A stretch of 64,000 bases of DNA from Burkholderia sp. FERM BP-3421 (GCF_028657905.1 NZ_CP117782.1:3658001-3722000), one strand, 5' to 3'; numbered from the stretch's first letter, positions 24,763 through 34,303 are shown. Made by a program: numbers and translations. Notes: a model not told the origin generated them from the letters alone.

Positions 24763-26151
24763 TCAGGCGATCCGCTTCGCCAGCTCGACGGCCTTGCCGA
24801 TGTAGGAGCCCGGCGTCATCGCGAGCAGGTGGTCCTTTGCGTCCTGCGGGATCGCGAGGCCGTTGATGAAGACCTGCAGCGCGTCGCGCGTGATGCCCTT
24901 GCCGCGCGTCAGCTCCTTCAACTGCTCGTACGGATTCTCGATGCCGTAGCGGCGCATCACCGTCTGCACCGGCTCGGCCAGCACTTCCCAGCAGTTGTCG
25001 AGGTCGTCGTTCAGGCGCTGCGGATTCACTTCGAGCTTGTCGAGGCCGCGGATCAGCGAGTCGTAGGCGAGCAGCGAGTAGCCGAGCGCGACGCCGATGT
25101 TGCGCAGCACGGTCGAGTCGGTCAGGTCGCGCTGCCAGCGCGACACGGGCAGCTTGTCGGCGAGGTGGCGCAGCGTCGCGTTCGCGAGGCCGAGGTTGCC
25201 TTCCGAGTTCTCGAAGTCGATCGGATTGACCTTGTGCGGCATCGTCGACGAGCCGATCTCGCCCGCCTTGGTCTTCTGCTTGAAATAGCCGAGCGCGATA
25301 TAGCCCCACACGTCGCGGTCGAGATCGAGCAGGATCGTGTTCGCGCGCGCGACGGCGTCGAACAGTTCGGCCATGTAGTCGTGCGGCTCGATCTGGATCG
25401 TGTACGGGTTGAACGCGAGCTTCAGGCGCTGTTCGATCACGTCGCGCGCGAAGCGCTCCCAGTCGAATTCCGGATAGGCGGACAGGTGCGCGTTGAAGTT
25501 GCCGACCGCGCCGTTCATCTTGCCGAGGATCTCGACCTTCTCGATGCGCTCGATCGCGCGCGCGAGGCGCGCCGCGACGTTGGCGATTTCCTTGCCGAGC
25601 GTGGTCGGGCTCGCGGGCTGGCCGTGCGTGCGCGACAGCATCGGCTGCTCGGCCTGCGCGTGGGCGAGCGCGACGAGGCGCTGGTGGACGGTGCGCAGCG
25701 CGGGCAGGATCACGTGCGTGCGCGCGCCGGCCAGCATCATGCCGTGCGAGGTGTTGTTGATGTCCTCGGAGGTGCACGCGAAATGGATGAATTCGCTGGC
25801 CTTCTCCAGTTCGGCCTGGCCCTTGACCGATTCCTTGAGCCAGTACTCGACGGCCTTCACGTCGTGGTTCGTGACGCGCTCGATGTCCTTGATGCGTGCG
25901 GCGTCGTGCGCGGTGAAGCGCTCGACGAGCTGCAGCAGGAACTGCTCGGCCGCCTCGGAGAAGCGCGGTACTTCGGCGAAGCCGGCGCGCGACAGCGCGA
26001 TCAACCAGTGCACCTCGACGGTGACGCGGTGGCGCATGAACGCGGCTTCGGACAGCCACTCGCGCAGCGCGTCGGTCTTGCTGGCGTAGCGGCCGTCGAG
26101 CGGCGACAGCGCGGTGAGGGCGAAAAGGGTATCGGGACGGGTGTCGGACAT
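24763..26151 (-). CDS. purB: adenylosuccinate lyase
   Basis: Catalyses two fumarate-releasing steps in purine synthesis. The 462-residue protein is of the long E. coli type, beginning MSDTRPDTLFALTALSPLDGRYASK. It carries FACTSEDINNTSHGMML, SRTHGQPASPTTLGKE and the fumarase/aspartase signature GSSTMPHKVNPIDFENSEGN. All catalytic regions are intact. It is monocistronic here, convergent with the oxidase gene. Confidence 0.98.
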   Translation of the reverse strand: MSDTRPDTLFALTALSPLDGRYASKTDALREWLSEAAFMRHRVTVEVHWLIALSRAGFAEVPRFSEAAEQFLLQLVERFTAHDAARIKDIERVTNHDVKAVEYWLKESVKGQAELEKASEFIHFACTSEDINNTSHGMMLAGARTHVILPALRTVHQRLVALAHAQAEQPMLSRTHGQPASPTTLGKEIANVAARLARAIERIEKVEILGKMNGAVGNFNAHLSAYPEFDWERFARDVIEQRLKLAFNPYTIQIEPHDYMAELFDAVARANTILLDLDRDVWGYIALGYFKQKTKAGEIGSSTMPHKVNPIDFENSEGNLGLANATLRHLADKLPVSRWQRDLTDSTVLRNIGVALGYSLLAYDSLIRGLDKLEVNPQRLNDDLDNCWEVLAEPVQTVMRRYGIENPYEQLKELTRGKGITRDALQVFINGLAIPQDAKDHLLAMTPGSYIGKAVELAKRIA

Positions 26152-26302
26152 GATCGGGCGGGGCGCGTGGCCGGTTCGAGCGTGAAGGGGAGAACCGCCA
26201 ATTTTACCATCGGCGCGCGCCGGCCCCGCGATCGCGCGGCTTGGCGCGCCGCGCCGTAAAATGCGGGCTTCCCACTTGTCCGCACGCGCAGCAAAGGCCC
26301 GC

Positions 26303-27256
26303 ATGGAACTGAAATGGCTCGAAGACTTCGTCTCGCTCGCGGAAACCCGCAGCTTCAGCCGCTCGGCCGAGCTGCGGCACGTGTCGCAGCCGGCGTTCTC
26401 GCGCCGCATCCAGGCGCTCGAGGCCTGGCTCGGCACCGAACTGATCGATCGTTCGGTCTATCCGACCCGCGTCACCCAGGCCGGGCAGGTGTTCTACGAG
26501 CAGGCGCTCGCGATGCTGTCCCAGGCGCACGAGGCGCGCACGCTGCTGCGCGGCCATGTGGTGGCGCCGGTGCCGACCATCGAGTTCGCGGTGCCGCACA
26601 CGCTCGCGCTCACTTATTTCCCGCGCTGGCTGCAGCGGATCGAGGCGAAGATGGGCCAGGTGCATACGCGGCTGCGCGCGCTCAATGTGCACGACGCGGT
26701 GCTGTCGCTGGTCGAGGGCGGCTGCGACCTGGTGATGGCCTATCACCATCCGAGCCACCCGGTCGCGCTCGATCCGGCGCGCTACGACATGCTGACGATC
26801 GGGATCGAGCCGATCAGCCCGTTCTCCGCGCCGGCGCGCGCGGGCCGCGCCCGCTACGCGCTGCCGGGCGAGGCGGACGCGCCGGTGCCGTACCTGTCGT
26901 ATACGCCGAACGCCTACCTGGGCCGGATGACCGAGGTGATCATCGCCAATGCGCGGATGCCGCTGTTCCTCGACAAGGTCTATGAAACCGACATGGCGGA
27001 GGGCCTGAAGGCGATGGCGCTCGCGGGCCACGGCATCGCCTTCCTGCCGCACAGCGCCGTGGAGGACGCGGTCGCGGGCGGCCGGCTGATCCGGCTCGAC
27101 CGGCCGGCCAAGGGCGGCGCGGAGCCGTTCACGCTGACCATGGAGATCCGCTTGTATCACGACAAGGTGGCCGCGCAGGGCGACGAGCCGCGCCAGCGGC
27201 TGGTGCGCGCGCTGTGGGACGTGGTGCGCGACGAACTGGAGCGCGGCGCGCGCTGA
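26303..27256 (+). CDS. LysR-family regulator resembling HypT
   Basis: A 317-residue LysR protein. Its N-terminus ELKWLEDFVSLAETRSFSRSAELRHVSQPAFSRRIQALEAWLG closely follows the E. coli HypT (YjiE) pattern, which continues with SYTPNAYLGRM and GIAFLPHSAVEDA. HypT senses hypochlorite by methionine oxidation. Several Met residues are present, but I cannot show they correspond. It lies 175 bp upstream of gdhA in the same direction, and a link to that gene is possible but not evident. Confidence 0.8.
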   Translation: MELKWLEDFVSLAETRSFSRSAELRHVSQPAFSRRIQALEAWLGTELIDRSVYPTRVTQAGQVFYEQALAMLSQAHEARTLLRGHVVAPVPTIEFAVPHTLALTYFPRWLQRIEAKMGQVHTRLRALNVHDAVLSLVEGGCDLVMAYHHPSHPVALDPARYDMLTIGIEPISPFSAPARAGRARYALPGEADAPVPYLSYTPNAYLGRMTEVIIANARMPLFLDKVYETDMAEGLKAMALAGHGIAFLPHSAVEDAVAGGRLIRLDRPAKGGAEPFTLTMEIRLYHDKVAAQGDEPRQRLVRALWDVVRDELERGAR

Positions 27257-27431
27257 GCGGTCCGGGCCCGCGCAATCGCGGGTCGATTGCCGCCGTTCGC
27301 GCGGCATGCACGGGGTTTTTCACGCAAAAGCCCGATCATGCAAGAAACGCATAATCGAATAAGCAAACGGCATTGGATTTCGCCAGGCGCTTTTTCGACA
27401 ATGTGCGCACTCGTTGACCGTTGGAGAATCC

Positions 27432-28718
27432 ATGTCTTCGCAATTGCAGTCCATCCCGTCCTACCTGCACGCCGACGATCTCGGCCCGTGGGGCAACTAT
27501 CTGCAGCAAGTCGATCGCGTCGCGCCGTACCTCGGCTCGCTGTCGCGCTGGCTGGAAACGCTGAAGCGCCCGAAGCGCATCCTGATCGTCGACGTGCCGA
27601 TCGAGCTCGACAACGGCACGGTCGCGCACTTCGAGGGCTACCGCGTGCAGCACAACGTGTCGCGCGGCCCGGGCAAGGGCGGCGTGCGCTACCACCAGGA
27701 CGTGACGCTGTCGGAAGTGATGGCGCTGTCCGCGTGGATGTCGGTGAAGAACGCGGCGGTCAACGTGCCGTACGGCGGCGCGAAGGGCGGCATCCGCGTC
27801 GACCCGCGCAAGCTGTCGCGCGGTGAGCTGGAGCGCGTCACGCGCCGCTACACGAGCGAAATCGGCATCATCATCGGCCCGAACACCGATATTCCGGCGC
27901 CGGACGTCAACACCAACGAACAGGTGATGGCGTGGATGATGGACACCTACTCGATGAACCAGGGCCAGACCGCAACCGGCGTCGTGACCGGCAAGCCGAT
28001 CGCGCTCGGCGGTTCGCTGGGCCGTAAGGAAGCGACGGGCCGCGGCGTGTTCGTGGTCGGTTGCGAAGCGGCGCAGAAGAAGGGCGTCGAGATCAACGGC
28101 GCGCGCATCGCGGTGCAGGGCTTCGGCAACGTCGGCGGGATCGCCGCACGGCTGTTCCAGGAAGCGGGCGCGAAGATCGTGGCCGTGCAGGACCACACCG
28201 GGACGATCCACCAGCCGGCCGGCCTGGATTCGGTCAAGCTGCTCGATCACGTGGCCCGCACGGGCGGCGTCGCGGGCTTCGAGGGCGCCGAGCCGATGCC
28301 GAACGACGAGTTCTGGACGGTCGAGACCGAGATCCTGATCCCGGCCGCGCTCGAGAACCAGATCACCGAGAAGAACGCGGCGAAGATCCGCACCAAGATC
28401 GTCGTCGAGGGCGCGAACGGCCCGACCACGACGGCCGCGGACGACATCCTGACCGCCAACGGCGTGCTGGTGATCCCCGACGTGATCGCCAACGCGGGCG
28501 GCGTGACCGTGTCGTACTTCGAATGGGTGCAGGATTTCTCGAGCTTCTTCTGGACCGAGGACGAGATCAACCATCGCCTGGAGCGCGTGATGCGCGAAGC
28601 CTTCACGGGCGTGTGGGCGGTGGCCGAGGAGCACAAGGTGTCGGTGCGCACGGCGGCGTTCATCGTCGCGTGCAAGCGGATCCTGATGGCGCGCGAGCTG
28701 CGCGGTCTGTACCCCTGA
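27432..28718 (+). CDS. gdhA: glutamate dehydrogenase
   Basis: Interconverts glutamate and 2-oxoglutarate plus ammonia. The 428-residue hexameric-type enzyme has YRVQHNVSRGPGKGGVRYH with the substrate/catalytic lysines, PYGGAKGGIRVDP, the Rossmann motif VQGFGNVGG and EGANGPTT. The sequence resembles the NAD-type catabolic enzyme of Gram-positives and Burkholderia more than the E. coli NADPH enzyme (inference). GGAG precedes the chosen ATG. The glutamate importer follows, suggesting a glutamate-use locus. Confidence 0.95.
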   Translation: MSSQLQSIPSYLHADDLGPWGNYLQQVDRVAPYLGSLSRWLETLKRPKRILIVDVPIELDNGTVAHFEGYRVQHNVSRGPGKGGVRYHQDVTLSEVMALSAWMSVKNAAVNVPYGGAKGGIRVDPRKLSRGELERVTRRYTSEIGIIIGPNTDIPAPDVNTNEQVMAWMMDTYSMNQGQTATGVVTGKPIALGGSLGRKEATGRGVFVVGCEAAQKKGVEINGARIAVQGFGNVGGIAARLFQEAGAKIVAVQDHTGTIHQPAGLDSVKLLDHVARTGGVAGFEGAEPMPNDEFWTVETEILIPAALENQITEKNAAKIRTKIVVEGANGPTTTAADDILTANGVLVIPDVIANAGGVTVSYFEWVQDFSSFFWTEDEINHRLERVMREAFTGVWAVAEEHKVSVRTAAFIVACKRILMARELRGLYP

Positions 28719-28776
28719 TCAATCGACGACGATCACTTGATGCTGCGGCCGGAAGGCTGCATCATGTCCCTTTCGC

Positions 28777-28802
28777 GGGCGGCGCCGGTTCCGGCGCCGC
28801 CC
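28777..28802 (+). terminator. GC-rich hairpin after gdhA
   Basis: GGGCGGCGCCGG and CCGGCGCCGCCC form a perfect 12-bp stem with a two-base gap, followed by only GTTTGC. Very stable stem, weak U-tract. Confidence 0.6.
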
Positions 28803-28922
28803 GTTTGCGCATGCGGGCCCCGGGTCCGCCGCGCACCCGCACCGAAGTATGGTTAAAAGCATTACTTTCAGAAAAATTACTTTGATAAACTGGCGCGGGT
28901 TTTCGCCAAGGAGATGACCACA

Positions 28923-29816
28923 ATGAAGTTCCAGAAAGCAATTCTGATGGCCGCCGCGCTCAGCGCCTTTGCTGGCGGCGCCATCGCGCAGGAGACCGGC
29001 ACGCTCAAGAAGATCAAGGATACAGGCGTGATTGCACTGGGTCACCGCGAATCTTCGATTCCGTTCTCGTATTACGATGAAAAGCAGCAGGTGGTCGGCT
29101 ACTCGCGCGACTTCCAGATGAAGGTCGTCGATGCGGTCAAGAAGAAGCTGAGCCTGCCCAACCTGCAGGTCCGCAACATTCCGGTGACGTCGCAGAACCG
29201 CATCCCGCTCGTGCAGAACGGCACGGTCGACATCGAGTGCGGCTCGACGACGAACAACCTCGATCGCCAGAAGCAGGCCGCGTTCTCCGACACGATCTTC
29301 GTGATCGGCACGCGCCTGATGACGTCGAAGGATTCGGGCATCAAGGACTTCCCGGACCTGAAGGGCAAGACCGTCGTGACGACGGCGGGCACCACCTCGG
29401 AACGCCTGCTGCGCGCGATGAACAACGAAAAGCAGATGGGCATGAACATCATCAGCGCGAAGGATCACGGCGAATCGTTCCAGACGCTGGAAACGGGCCG
29501 CGCCGCCGCGTTCATGATGGATGACGCGCTGCTCGCGGGCGAGCGTGCGAAGGCGAAGCAGCCGGGCAACTGGGTGATCGTCGGCACCGCGCAGTCGCAG
29601 GAAGCGTATGGTTGCATGATGCGCAAGGACGATCCGGCGTTCAAGAAGCTGGTCGACGACGCGATTTCGGACGTCGAGAAGTCGGGCGAGGCGGTGAAGA
29701 TCTACTCGAAGTGGTTCGAGAACCCGATCCCGCCGAAGGGCCTGAATCTGAACTTCCCGCTGTCCGATGCGATGAAGAAGCTGTACGCGAACCCGAACGA
29801 CAAGGCGCTCGACTGA
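28923..29816 (+). CDS. gltI: glutamate/aspartate-binding periplasmic protein
   Basis: Solute-binding component of a polar amino-acid ABC importer, 297 residues. A signal peptide (KFQKAILMAAALSAFAGGAIAQ) precedes the SBP_bac_3 domain: GTLKKIKDTGVIALGHRESSIPFSYYDEKQQVVGYSRDF, VTSQNRIPLVQNGTVDIECGSTTNN, and KTVVTTAGTTSERLLR. I use the second ATG because AAGGAG lies nine bases upstream; the first ATG abuts it. A hairpin after this gene separates it from the membrane subunits. Confidence 0.95.
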   Translation: MKFQKAILMAAALSAFAGGAIAQETGTLKKIKDTGVIALGHRESSIPFSYYDEKQQVVGYSRDFQMKVVDAVKKKLSLPNLQVRNIPVTSQNRIPLVQNGTVDIECGSTTNNLDRQKQAAFSDTIFVIGTRLMTSKDSGIKDFPDLKGKTVVTTAGTTSERLLRAMNNEKQMGMNIISAKDHGESFQTLETGRAAAFMMDDALLAGERAKAKQPGNWVIVGTAQSQEAYGCMMRKDDPAFKKLVDDAISDVEKSGEAVKIYSKWFENPIPPKGLNLNFPLSDAMKKLYANPNDKALD

Positions 29817-29850
29817 TTCCGCGTCCATCCATGCACTGAAAGCGCTGACG

Positions 29851-29885
29851 AAACGGAAGAGGCACGGCTTCTTCCGTTTCTTTTT
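29851..29885 (+). terminator. intra-operon hairpin between gltI and gltJ
   Basis: AAACGGAAGA (29851-29860) pairs with TCTTCCGTTT (29870-29879) around a nine-base loop, followed by CTTTTT. It looks like a leaky terminator or 3' stabiliser that would keep binding-protein mRNA in excess over transporter mRNA. Confidence 0.8.
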
Positions 29886-29899
29886 GTTGGAGTCTTGCT

Positions 29900-30640
29900 A
29901 TGTCTTACCACTGGAACTGGGGCATCTTTCTGAGTCCCGTTTCGACGGGCGAGCCGGCCACCTACCTCGGCTGGCTGATGTCGGGGTTCTGGGTGACGAT
30001 CAAGGTATCGCTCGTCGCGTGGGTGATCGCGCTGATCGTCGGCTCGCTGTTCGGCGTGCTGCGCACCGTCCCGAACAAATGGCTGTCCGCGCTCGGCACG
30101 CTGTACGTGTCGATCTTCCGGAACATCCCGCTGATCGTGCAGTTCTTCATCTGGTACTTCGTGATCCCGGAGCTGCTGCCGAAGGCGATCGGCGACTGGA
30201 TCAAGCAGCTGCCGCCCGGCACGCAGTTCTTCACCGCCTCGATCGTCTGCCTGGGCCTGTTCACCGGCGCGCGCGTCTGCGAGCAGGTGCGCTCGGGCAT
30301 CAATGCGCTGCCCAAGGGCCAGCGCGCGGCCGGTCTCGCGATGGGCTTCACGCAATGGCAGACCTACCGGTACGTGCTGTTGCCGGTGGCCTACCGGATC
30401 ATCGTGCCGCCGCTGACGTCGGAATTCCTGAATATCTTCAAGAATTCGGCGGTCGCGTCGACGATCGGCCTGCTCGACCTGTCCGCGCAGGCCCGGCAGC
30501 TCGTCGACTACACCGCGCAGACCTATGAGTCGTTCATCGCGGTGACGCTCGCGTACGTGGTCATCAACCTGGTCGTCATGACGCTGATGCGCTGGATCGA
30601 AAGCCGCTCGCGTCTGCCCGGCTACATCGGAGGCAAATGA
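29900..30640 (+). CDS. gltJ: glutamate/aspartate ABC transporter permease GltJ
   Basis: A 246-residue inner-membrane permease with about five transmembrane helices. The HEAT-type polar amino-acid permease signature is visible: YVSIFRNIPLIVQFFIWYFVIPELLP, SIVCLGLFTGARVCEQVRSGINALPKGQRAAGLAMGF and the EAA loop followed by FLNIFKNSAVASTIGLLDL. Its TGA overlaps the gltK start (ATGA), so the two are coupled. Confidence 0.94.
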   Translation: MSYHWNWGIFLSPVSTGEPATYLGWLMSGFWVTIKVSLVAWVIALIVGSLFGVLRTVPNKWLSALGTLYVSIFRNIPLIVQFFIWYFVIPELLPKAIGDWIKQLPPGTQFFTASIVCLGLFTGARVCEQVRSGINALPKGQRAAGLAMGFTQWQTYRYVLLPVAYRIIVPPLTSEFLNIFKNSAVASTIGLLDLSAQARQLVDYTAQTYESFIAVTLAYVVINLVVMTLMRWIESRSRLPGYIGGK

Positions 30641-31317
30641 TGCATCAGTTCGACTGGAGTAGTATCCCCGGCGCGCTGCCTACCCTGTGGACGGGCGCCG
30701 TGGTGACCTTCAAGATCACGGTGCTCGCGATCGTGATCGGGATTCTGTGGGGCACGCTGCTCGCGCTGATGCGGCTGTCGGGCGTCAAGCCGCTGCAGTG
30801 GTTCGCGCAGGGCTACGTCACGGTGTTCCGCTCGATCCCGCTCGTGATGGTGCTGCTGTGGTTCTTCCTGATCGTGCCGCAGGTGCTGCAGGGCGTGCTC
30901 GGTCTCGCGCCGACCGCCGACATCCGGCTCGTGTCCGCGATGGTCGCGTTCTCGCTGTTCGAGGCCGCGTACTATTCGGAAATCATCCGCGCCGGGATCC
31001 AGGCGGTGCCGCGCGGCCAGGTGAACGCGTCGTTCGCGCTCGGCATGAACTACGCGCAGGCGATGCGCCTCGTGATCCTGCCGCAGGCGTTTCGCGCGAT
31101 GGTGCCGCTCCTGCTCACGCAGGCGATCGTGCTGTTCCAGGACACCTCGCTCGTGTACGTGATCAGTCTCGCGGACTTCTTCCGCACGGCCGCCAACATC
31201 GGCGACCGCGACGGCACCAACATCGAGATGATCCTGTTCGCCGGCGCCTGCTATTTCGTGGTGTGCGTGATGGCTTCCGCATTGGTCAAAGGTCTCCAGA
31301 AAAAGGTCACAAGATGA
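30637..31317 (+). CDS. gltK: glutamate/aspartate ABC transporter permease GltK
   Basis: Second permease of the importer, 226 residues. It has ALPTLWTGAVVTFKITVLAIVIGILWGTLLALMRLS, YVTVFRSIPLVMVLLWFFLIVP and the EAA loop IQAVPRGQVNASFALGMNYAQAMRLVILPQAFR. It shares 4 bp with gltJ and 4 bp with gltL, marking a tightly coupled operon. Confidence 0.94.
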   Translation: MMHQFDWSSIPGALPTLWTGAVVTFKITVLAIVIGILWGTLLALMRLSGVKPLQWFAQGYVTVFRSIPLVMVLLWFFLIVPQVLQGVLGLAPTADIRLVSAMVAFSLFEAAYYSEIIRAGIQAVPRGQVNASFALGMNYAQAMRLVILPQAFRAMVPLLLTQAIVLFQDTSLVYVISLADFFRTAANIGDRDGTNIEMILFAGACYFVVCVMASALVKGLQKKVTR

Positions 31318-32039
31318 TTTCCATTAAGAACGTGTCGAAGTGGTACGGCCAGTTTCAGGTGCTGACCGATTGCACGACGGAAGTGAAGAAGGGCGAGGTG
31401 GTCGTGGTGTGCGGTCCGTCGGGGTCCGGCAAGTCGACGCTGATCAAGACGGTCAACGGTCTCGAACCGTTCCAGCAGGGCGAGATCCTGGTCGACGGCC
31501 AGTCGGTCGGCGATCGCAAGACCAACCTGTCGAAGCTGCGCTCGAAGGTCGGCATGGTGTTCCAGCATTTCGAGCTGTTCCCGCACCTGTCGATCACCGA
31601 GAACCTCACGCTCGCGCAGATCAAGGTGCTCGGCCGCAGCAAGGACGAGGCGAACGACAAGGGCCTCAAGCTGCTCGACCGCGTCGGCCTGAAGGCGCAC
31701 GCGCACAAGTATCCGGGGCAGCTGTCGGGCGGCCAGCAGCAGCGTGTCGCGATCGCGCGCGCGCTGTCGATGGACCCGATCGCGATGCTGTTCGACGAGC
31801 CGACCTCGGCGCTCGATCCCGAGATGATCAACGAGGTGCTCGACGTGATGGTCGAGCTGGCGCAGGAAGGCATGACGATGATGTGCGTGACCCACGAGAT
31901 GGGCTTCGCGCGCAAGGTCGCCCATCGCGTGATCTTCATGGACAAGGGCGCGATCGTCGAGGACGACCGCAAGGAAGACTTCTTCGCGAATCCGAAATCG
32001 GACCGCGCGAAGGACTTCCTCGCGAAGATCCTGCACTGA
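31314..32039 (+). CDS. gltL: glutamate/aspartate ABC transporter ATP-binding protein
   Basis: A 241-residue ATPase that powers the GltJK channel. Walker A is GPSGSGKST at residues 34-42, the Q-loop is in MVFQHFELFPHLS, the signature is LSGGQQQR, Walker B is MLFDEPTSALDPE, and the switch His is in CVTHEMGFA. Complete and canonical. A hairpin follows within 60 bp. Confidence 0.95.
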   Translation: MISIKNVSKWYGQFQVLTDCTTEVKKGEVVVVCGPSGSGKSTLIKTVNGLEPFQQGEILVDGQSVGDRKTNLSKLRSKVGMVFQHFELFPHLSITENLTLAQIKVLGRSKDEANDKGLKLLDRVGLKAHAHKYPGQLSGGQQQRVAIARALSMDPIAMLFDEPTSALDPEMINEVLDVMVELAQEGMTMMCVTHEMGFARKVAHRVIFMDKGAIVEDDRKEDFFANPKSDRAKDFLAKILH

Positions 32040-32096
32040 ACATCGGGTGCGCCGCCGCTTCGCGCGGCTGCCCAAGCGCCTGAAGCCTGAATGAAA

Positions 32097-32118
32097 AACG
32101 CCCGGCTTGCCGGGCGTT
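32097..32118. terminator. bidirectional terminator after gltL
   Basis: AACGCCCGGC and GCCGGGCGTT form a perfect 10-bp stem with a TT gap, preceded by AAA and followed by TGG. It lies between convergent gltL and the amidotransferase gene. Confidence 0.75.
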
Positions 32119-32139
32119 TGGCGTTGGAGCGGGGCGCGC

Positions 32140-33042
32140 TCAGTCGCCGAGCGTGTCGTCGGCCAGCTCGATCACGGGCAGCGGCGCCGCGCGGCACGGC
32201 GCCGACGCGGAAGGATCGAGCGTGGGATTGCGCAGCTTTTCCAGCACGATCTCGGGCACCGGGAGACGCGTCTTCGCGGCGACCTCGCCGCACTGGAACA
32301 TCAGCAGCTCGCCGGGCTCGAACGCGGTCCAGACCTCGTCGTCGGTGAGCGGCTGCGTGGCGATCACGGCGACCCGGTCTTCCGGCGTGGTGTACTTCGC
32401 GAAGTCGATCGACAGGTCTTCGTCGATCAGGTGCGCGGTCGAGAACGGCCAGCGCCGCACGAGATAGTGCAGGCGCGTCGAGCAGTGCGCGAACAGCGCC
32501 TGGCCGTTCGACATCAGGAAATTGAACACGCCGTGCGCGGTGATGTCCGCCGCCAGCTCGCCGACCCGCTCGAACAGCTCGGGCAGCGGCGGCTGCGCAC
32601 CGGGGAAGGTGCTGCGCAGCCCGTGCATGAGCGCGCAGAACGCGGCTTCGCTGTCGGTGTTGCCGACCGGCTGGTAGACGCTGCCCGAGAGGTCGGGCGC
32701 GTAGTGCGGCAGGTCGCCGTTGTGCGCGAAGATCCAGTGCCGCCCCCACAGCTCGCGCAGGAACGGGTGGCTGTTCTCGAGCAGGATGCGCCCTTGAGTC
32801 GCCTTGCGGATGTGCGCGATGGTGTTCTTCGACTTGATCGGATAGCGCTTCACCATCTCGGCGATCGGCGAGGTGGCGGACGCCTGGTGATCGATGAACA
32901 GCCGGCAGGCCTTGTCCTCGAAGAACGCGATCCCCCAGCCGTCGGCGTGGTGGTCGGTGAGCCCGCCGCGGGCCGCGAAGCCGGTGAACGAGAACGTGAC
33001 GTCCGTCGGCTCGGCGCAGTTCATTCCGAAGAGTTGGCACAT
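32140..33042 (-). CDS. class II glutamine amidotransferase (YafJ-like)
   Basis: A 300-residue Ntn-type protein. After Met removal, Cys2 would be the nucleophile (MCQLFGMNC). Also present are the GGLTDHHADGWGIAFFE and FAHNGDLP motifs and the GNTDSEAAFCALMHGL stretch of glutaminase domains. I use the ATG that places Cys at position 2. YafJ proteins lack a known synthetase partner domain; the acceptor for released ammonia is unknown. It is divergent from pyrC. Confidence 0.9.
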   Translation of the reverse strand: MCQLFGMNCAEPTDVTFSFTGFAARGGLTDHHADGWGIAFFEDKACRLFIDHQASATSPIAEMVKRYPIKSKNTIAHIRKATQGRILLENSHPFLRELWGRHWIFAHNGDLPHYAPDLSGSVYQPVGNTDSEAAFCALMHGLRSTFPGAQPPLPELFERVGELAADITAHGVFNFLMSNGQALFAHCSTRLHYLVRRWPFSTAHLIDEDLSIDFAKYTTPEDRVAVIATQPLTDDEVWTAFEPGELLMFQCGEVAAKTRLPVPEIVLEKLRNPTLDPSASAPCRAAPLPVIELADDTLGD

Positions 33043-33090
33043 GTTGCTGGAGCAGCGGAGCTGGCAAGGGAACAGACCGGGCGGACCCGG

Positions 33091-33096
33091 TACAAT
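33091..33096 (+). promoter_or_regulatory. possible pyrC promoter -10 (TACAAT)
   Basis: TACAAT lies 131 bp before pyrC in the divergent gap. This would give a leader of about 120 nt with several GC-rich hairpins; none shows a clear terminator or anti-terminator pair. Confidence 0.4.
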
Positions 33097-33226
33097 GACG
33101 GCTTCAAGCATATCACCTAGCCCTGAGCGGCAAAAAGCGGAATCCGCGCGTACGCGGCCCCGTGTTGCGGTTTGCCGTCACCGGGCGCCGCGCCGGCGTT
33201 CCGCCGCAGCCGCCGCCATCCTCACG

Positions 33227-34303
33227 ATGCCCGCCATGACCGCTTCGAACGCCTCTTCCCCCGCTTCGCTCACGCTCGCCCGCCCCGACGACTGGCACCT
33301 GCACGTCCGCGACGGCGACATGCTGGGCGCGGTGCTGCCGCATACGGCCCGCCAGTTCGGCCGCGCGATCATCATGCCGAACCTGAAGCCGCCCGTGACG
33401 ACCACCGAGCAGGCGCGCGCGTACCGTGGGCGGATTCTCGCCGCGCTGCCGGCGGGCATGACGTTCGAGCCGCTGATGACGCTCTACCTGACCGACAACA
33501 CGCCGCCCGACGAGATCCGCCGCGCGCGCGAGAGCGGTTTCGTGCATGGCGTGAAGCTGTATCCGGCGGGGGCGACGACCAACTCCGACGCGGGCGTCAC
33601 CGACCTGCTCGGGCGCTGCGCGAAGACGCTCGAGACGATGCAGGAAGTCGGCATGCCGCTCCTCGTGCACGGCGAGGTCACCGACGCGGCGATCGACCTG
33701 TTCGACCGCGAGAAGGTGTTCATCGACCAGGTGATGACGCCGCTGCGCCGCGCGTTCCCGGCGCTGAAGGTGGTGTTCGAGCACATCACGACGAAGGACG
33801 CGGCCGACTACGTGCGCGACGCCGACGCGGCGCCGGGCCTGCTGGGCGCGACGATCACCGCGCATCACCTGCTGTACAACCGCAACGCGCTCTTCGTCGG
33901 CGGGATCCGGCCGCATTACTACTGCCTGCCGGTGCTCAAGCGCGAGACCCACCGCGTCGCGCTGGTCGAGGCGGCGACCTCGGGCAATCCGCGCTTTTTC
34001 CTCGGCACCGACAGCGCGCCGCACGCGAAGGACGCGAAGGAGACCGCATGCGGCTGCGCGGGCTGCTACACGGCGCTGCACGCGCTCGAACTGTACGCGG
34101 AAGCGTTCGATCAGGCGGGCGCGCTCGGCCGGCTGGAGGGTTTCGCGAGCTTCTTCGGCGCCGATTTCTACGGCCTGCCGCGCAGCGCCGAGACCGTCAC
34201 GCTCCAGCGCGAGACCTGGGAGCTGCCGCGCGAGATCTACGCGGGCGACACGCCCGTGGTGCCGCTGCGCGGCGGCGAGCCGATCGGCTGGCGACTCGCG
34301 TGA
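33227..34303 (+). CDS. pyrC: dihydroorotase (class II, PyrC)
   Basis: Zn enzyme converting carbamoyl-aspartate to dihydroorotate in pyrimidine synthesis. About 358 residues, E. coli type. Metal ligands are in DDWHLHVRDG, the carboxylated lysine in VHGVKLYPAGATTNS, and further ligands in LLVHGEV, ITAHHLLYNRNALFVGG and FLGTDSAPH. Two ATGs nine bases apart are possible starts. Its stop overlaps the next gene's GTG. Confidence 0.96.
   Translation: MPAMTASNASSPASLTLARPDDWHLHVRDGDMLGAVLPHTARQFGRAIIMPNLKPPVTTTEQARAYRGRILAALPAGMTFEPLMTLYLTDNTPPDEIRRARESGFVHGVKLYPAGATTNSDAGVTDLLGRCAKTLETMQEVGMPLLVHGEVTDAAIDLFDREKVFIDQVMTPLRRAFPALKVVFEHITTKDAADYVRDADAAPGLLGATITAHHLLYNRNALFVGGIRPHYYCLPVLKRETHRVALVEAATSGNPRFFLGTDSAPHAKDAKETACGCAGCYTALHALELYAEAFDQAGALGRLEGFASFFGADFYGLPRSAETVTLQRETWELPREIYAGDTPVVPLRGGEPIGWRLA

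Noticed and set aside
28893..28908. A TGGCGCG...TTCGC sequence before gltI resembling a sigma-54 promoter.
   Set aside because: The GG to GC spacing is off by one base and the site would overlap the ribosome binding site.
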